From: CAZIWX01 sp964543125
GTDB taxonomy: Bacteria > Fidelibacterota > UBA8477
Length of the DNA stretch: 8,966 nt
Reading direction: 5' to 3'
Assembly (NCBI GenBank): GCA_964543125.1
Contig: CAZIWX010000099.1
Coordinates: 1-8,966 of the forward strand
The notes under the pieces: generated by a model
Seen by the model: the letters and a program-made list of their open reading frames with translations, nothing else
What the model was told of the DNA's origin: nothing
Databases searched by the model: none
Shown: piece by piece, positions 7,642 through 8,966 of the stretch
Layout of the letters: each line of letters begins with the position of its first letter
Numbering within the stretch: the first letter of the stretch is position 1
Position numbers and translations under genes: made by a program

Positions 7642-8358
7642 CTAGTCCGAGTATTCGATGACAATAGTGCGTTCTTGATTGTTATCATCAGTGACATGAA
7701 TCCGCAATTCATGGAGATTACCAGTACCGGTGTTTTGATTTTCACCGGTTGTTTCAGGTACATCCGGATCGTCGGGGACATCCGTATCGACAGTCACCGT
7801 AACATCAATATTCCCATCGCTGGTAGAAGTTGCAGTTTGATCCTGGGTCACCGTGGTGGTTTGCCCACTAGATCGATTTTGAATCTGAACCGTACCACTT
7901 AGGCCGATGAATTGATCGCCATTGGGACCTGAGATAACCCAAAACTCAGTGCCTTTGACCGAAGCTACGGATGTAGGTGTGGCAATCCGAAATTCACCCA
8001 ATTGCTTGTCGACCTTGGCCTTCACGGTTCCATATTCCATGGTAATCGTTTTGTTGATTCGTCCCTGGTCAACGGCGCCCAAAACCTCCATTTCGGAATT
8101 CTCACGGATTTTCAACTGACTTTTATCATCGAGAAAAAACAGGGCGATATAGCCATTTTTACCCGTTTTAACCCAATCATGATTCATGATCTTGGAGCCA
8201 ATATTTGCTTTGGGCATATAGTCATCTGCGTTGAATTTTTTATGATAGGTTTGTCCTTTGGATTTAGAAATAACGCCAACCGATTCCTGCGCCTGCGCCG
8301 GTAGAAGTAAGGCAAATCCAAGGATACTGATTGCAAGATACAATCTGGAGCATTTCAT
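7642..8358 (-). CDS. Secreted FecR-domain protein
   Basis: The product (238 residues from ATG at 8358) is predicted to be periplasmic. It has a signal peptide (MKCSRLYLAISILGFALLLP, cleavage after AQA at residue 23), a FecR domain (about 57-160), an acidic low-complexity linker (about 188-213, Asp/Pro/Thr-rich) and a short C-terminal strand region (HELRIHVTD, TIVIEYSD). FecR hallmarks are DWVKTGKNGYIALFFLDDKS, followed by FRIATPTSVASVKGTEFWV, the family's TP.avasVrGT.F motif. Classic FecR is an anti-sigma regulator with an N-terminal cytoplasmic domain; that part is replaced here by a signal peptide, and no sigma-factor gene is nearby, so this is the stand-alone exported form. ATG at 8358 is preferred over an upstream in-frame start at 8403 because it begins the signal peptide and follows a GAGG site. 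It starts 7 bp after the preceding gene and ends 26 bp before the barrel gene. Confidence 0.9.
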   Translation of the reverse strand: MKCSRLYLAISILGFALLLPAQAQESVGVISKSKGQTYHKKFNADDYMPKANIGSKIMNHDWVKTGKNGYIALFFLDDKSQLKIRENSEMEVLGAVDQGRINKTITMEYGTVKAKVDKQLGEFRIATPTSVASVKGTEFWVISGPNGDQFIGLSGTVQIQNRSSGQTTTVTQDQTATSTSDGNIDVTVTVDTDVPDDPDVPETTGENQNTGTGNLHELRIHVTDDNNQERTIVIEYSD

Positions 8359-8363
8359 AGTGG

Positions 8364-8369
8364 CCTCAC
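8364..8369 (-). promoter_or_regulatory. Ribosome binding site of the FecR-domain gene
   Basis: GTGAGG on the minus strand lies 5 bases before the ATG at 8358 and is the only good Shine-Dalgarno match in front of a gene in this window. The stop codon of the preceding gene (TGA, 8368-8366) is embedded in it, so ribosomes finishing that gene end on this site. It supports the internal ATG over the 8403 start. Confidence 0.65.
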
Positions 8370-8966
8370 TGAGTTGTAATACTCTCGATAGTGTACACAC
8401 CACCAGAGAATTGCAGGATTAAATTGCCAAATTCATCATCACTGATGGGATTACCATCCACCGTGTAATCGCTACAATCGCGAAACCCGTTTAAGGGACC
8501 GGCCGATCCAAAATATGCGTTGAACTGATTATCTCCAAGGAGTGCTCTGATCTGTTGCATACAGGGCGATAACGGTTGGCTGGCATCGTTTAGTGTAAAG
8601 GTGAATATATCGCTGTACATCACTTCATCCGAACCGGTAGTGAGGCAGGTTTTTTTAACGCGCCAGACATAGGTTTTCCCGTACTCGAGAGGACGCCCAC
8701 TGGCAGAGGAGTAGTCCAATTGCGTATTGCTACCCATGGTGTAATACCCGCCATTATCGGGGTAAGGAAGCATTGATTCGGATTGAATTGCATCGTCAGG
8801 TGAAGAGTTTACCCGCGGGTCATATTCGCTTACACGGATGGCGTATTCCTCACAGCCAGTTGAAGACCATTGGAAAACAGGATAATGAACACTAACTAAT
8901 TCTGTCCCTTCTTTCGGAGTTATAAGATCATATATCATGGGATTTGTGATTATAATAATCTTATTA
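8366..8966 (-). CDS. Secreted Ig/Fn3-like protein, C-terminal part (cut by window edge)
   Basis: The frame stays open to the window edge, reading NKIIIITNP before the first visible Met (8938), so the true start is probably outside. Numbering from that Met, residues 1-118 resemble an Ig/Fn3-type beta-sandwich: LITPKEGTELVSVHYPVFQW (5-24; the P.F.W strand), EYAIRVSEYD (31-40) and LEYGKTYVWRVKKT (84-97; the Y.WrV strand). Residues 124-190 form a separate small region with no family I recognise (PCMQQIRALLGDNQFNAYFG, later NLILQFSGGVYTIESI). Four Cys (29, 98, 126, 155) suggest disulfides outside the cytoplasm. The protein is likely exported, with its signal peptide upstream of the window. The gene ends 7 bp before the FecR gene and its stop lies in that gene's ribosome site, so they are in one operon. 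An ATG start at 8938 is possible but would give an exported-type domain with no signal peptide. Confidence 0.7.
   Translation of the reverse strand, partial: NKIIIITNPMIYDLITPKEGTELVSVHYPVFQWSSTGCEEYAIRVSEYDPRVNSSPDDAIQSESMLPYPDNGGYYTMGSNTQLDYSSASGRPLEYGKTYVWRVKKTCLTTGSDEVMYSDIFTFTLNDASQPLSPCMQQIRALLGDNQFNAYFGSAGPLNGFRDCSDYTVDGNPISDDEFGNLILQFSGGVYTIESITTQ

Noticed and set aside
7726..7749. Perfect 7-bp inverted repeat (ACCGGTG/CACCGGT, 10-base loop) inside the FecR gene
   Set aside because: It encodes the TG-rich linker, lacks a following T-run, and stems of this size are expected several times by chance in a window this long.
8949..8954. Perfect TATAAT on the minus strand upstream of the ATG at 8938 as a promoter
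   Set aside because: The reading frame is open through it and the protein would lack a signal peptide if it started at 8938; no -35 box can be checked because the window ends.

Overview
All seven genes in this window are on the minus strand, so reading order runs from high to low coordinates. The contents suggest a bacterium of the Fibrobacteres-Chlorobi-Bacteroidetes (FCB) supergroup or a nearby candidate phylum (Marinimicrobia- or KSB1-like). The reasons are a PorX-type response regulator fused to a PglZ domain, a large secreted outer-membrane barrel protein ending in Phe, Shine-Dalgarno sites that are weak or absent at most starts, and moderate GC. This placement is inferred, not proven.

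The upstream block (8966 to 2353) looks like one envelope-signalling operon. It holds the C-terminal part of a secreted Ig/Fn3-like protein (8366-8966, truncated by the window edge), a periplasmic FecR-domain protein (7642-8358), a 915-residue outer-membrane protein with two N-terminal Ig-like regions (4868-7615), and a CHASE2-transmembrane-class III adenylate cyclase (2353-4809). Gaps are 7, 26 and 58 bp. The likely logic is a sensor reaching from the outer membrane through the periplasm to cytoplasmic cAMP.

About 130 bp of non-coding DNA (2224-2352) with two TTGACA hexamers separates this from the downstream block. That block is a PorX-like REC-PglZ protein (652-2223), tsaE (186-659) and the start of tsaB (1-189, truncated). 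The last two junctions overlap (8 and 4 bp), so the regulator is co-translated with two genes of the tRNA t6A modification pathway.

The points most worth a second look are: (1) a nucleotide cyclase beside a regulator whose known relative, PorX, is an oligonucleotide phosphodiesterase; (2) the FecR/Ig/barrel/CHASE2-cyclase cluster with an uncharacterised barrel protein and no sigma factor; and (3) the cyclase start, where a TTG codon overlaps the stop of a 12-codon ATG reading frame whose peptide would continue sensibly into the cyclase if one base were added. No RNA genes, mobile elements, CRISPR arrays or convincing terminators were seen.
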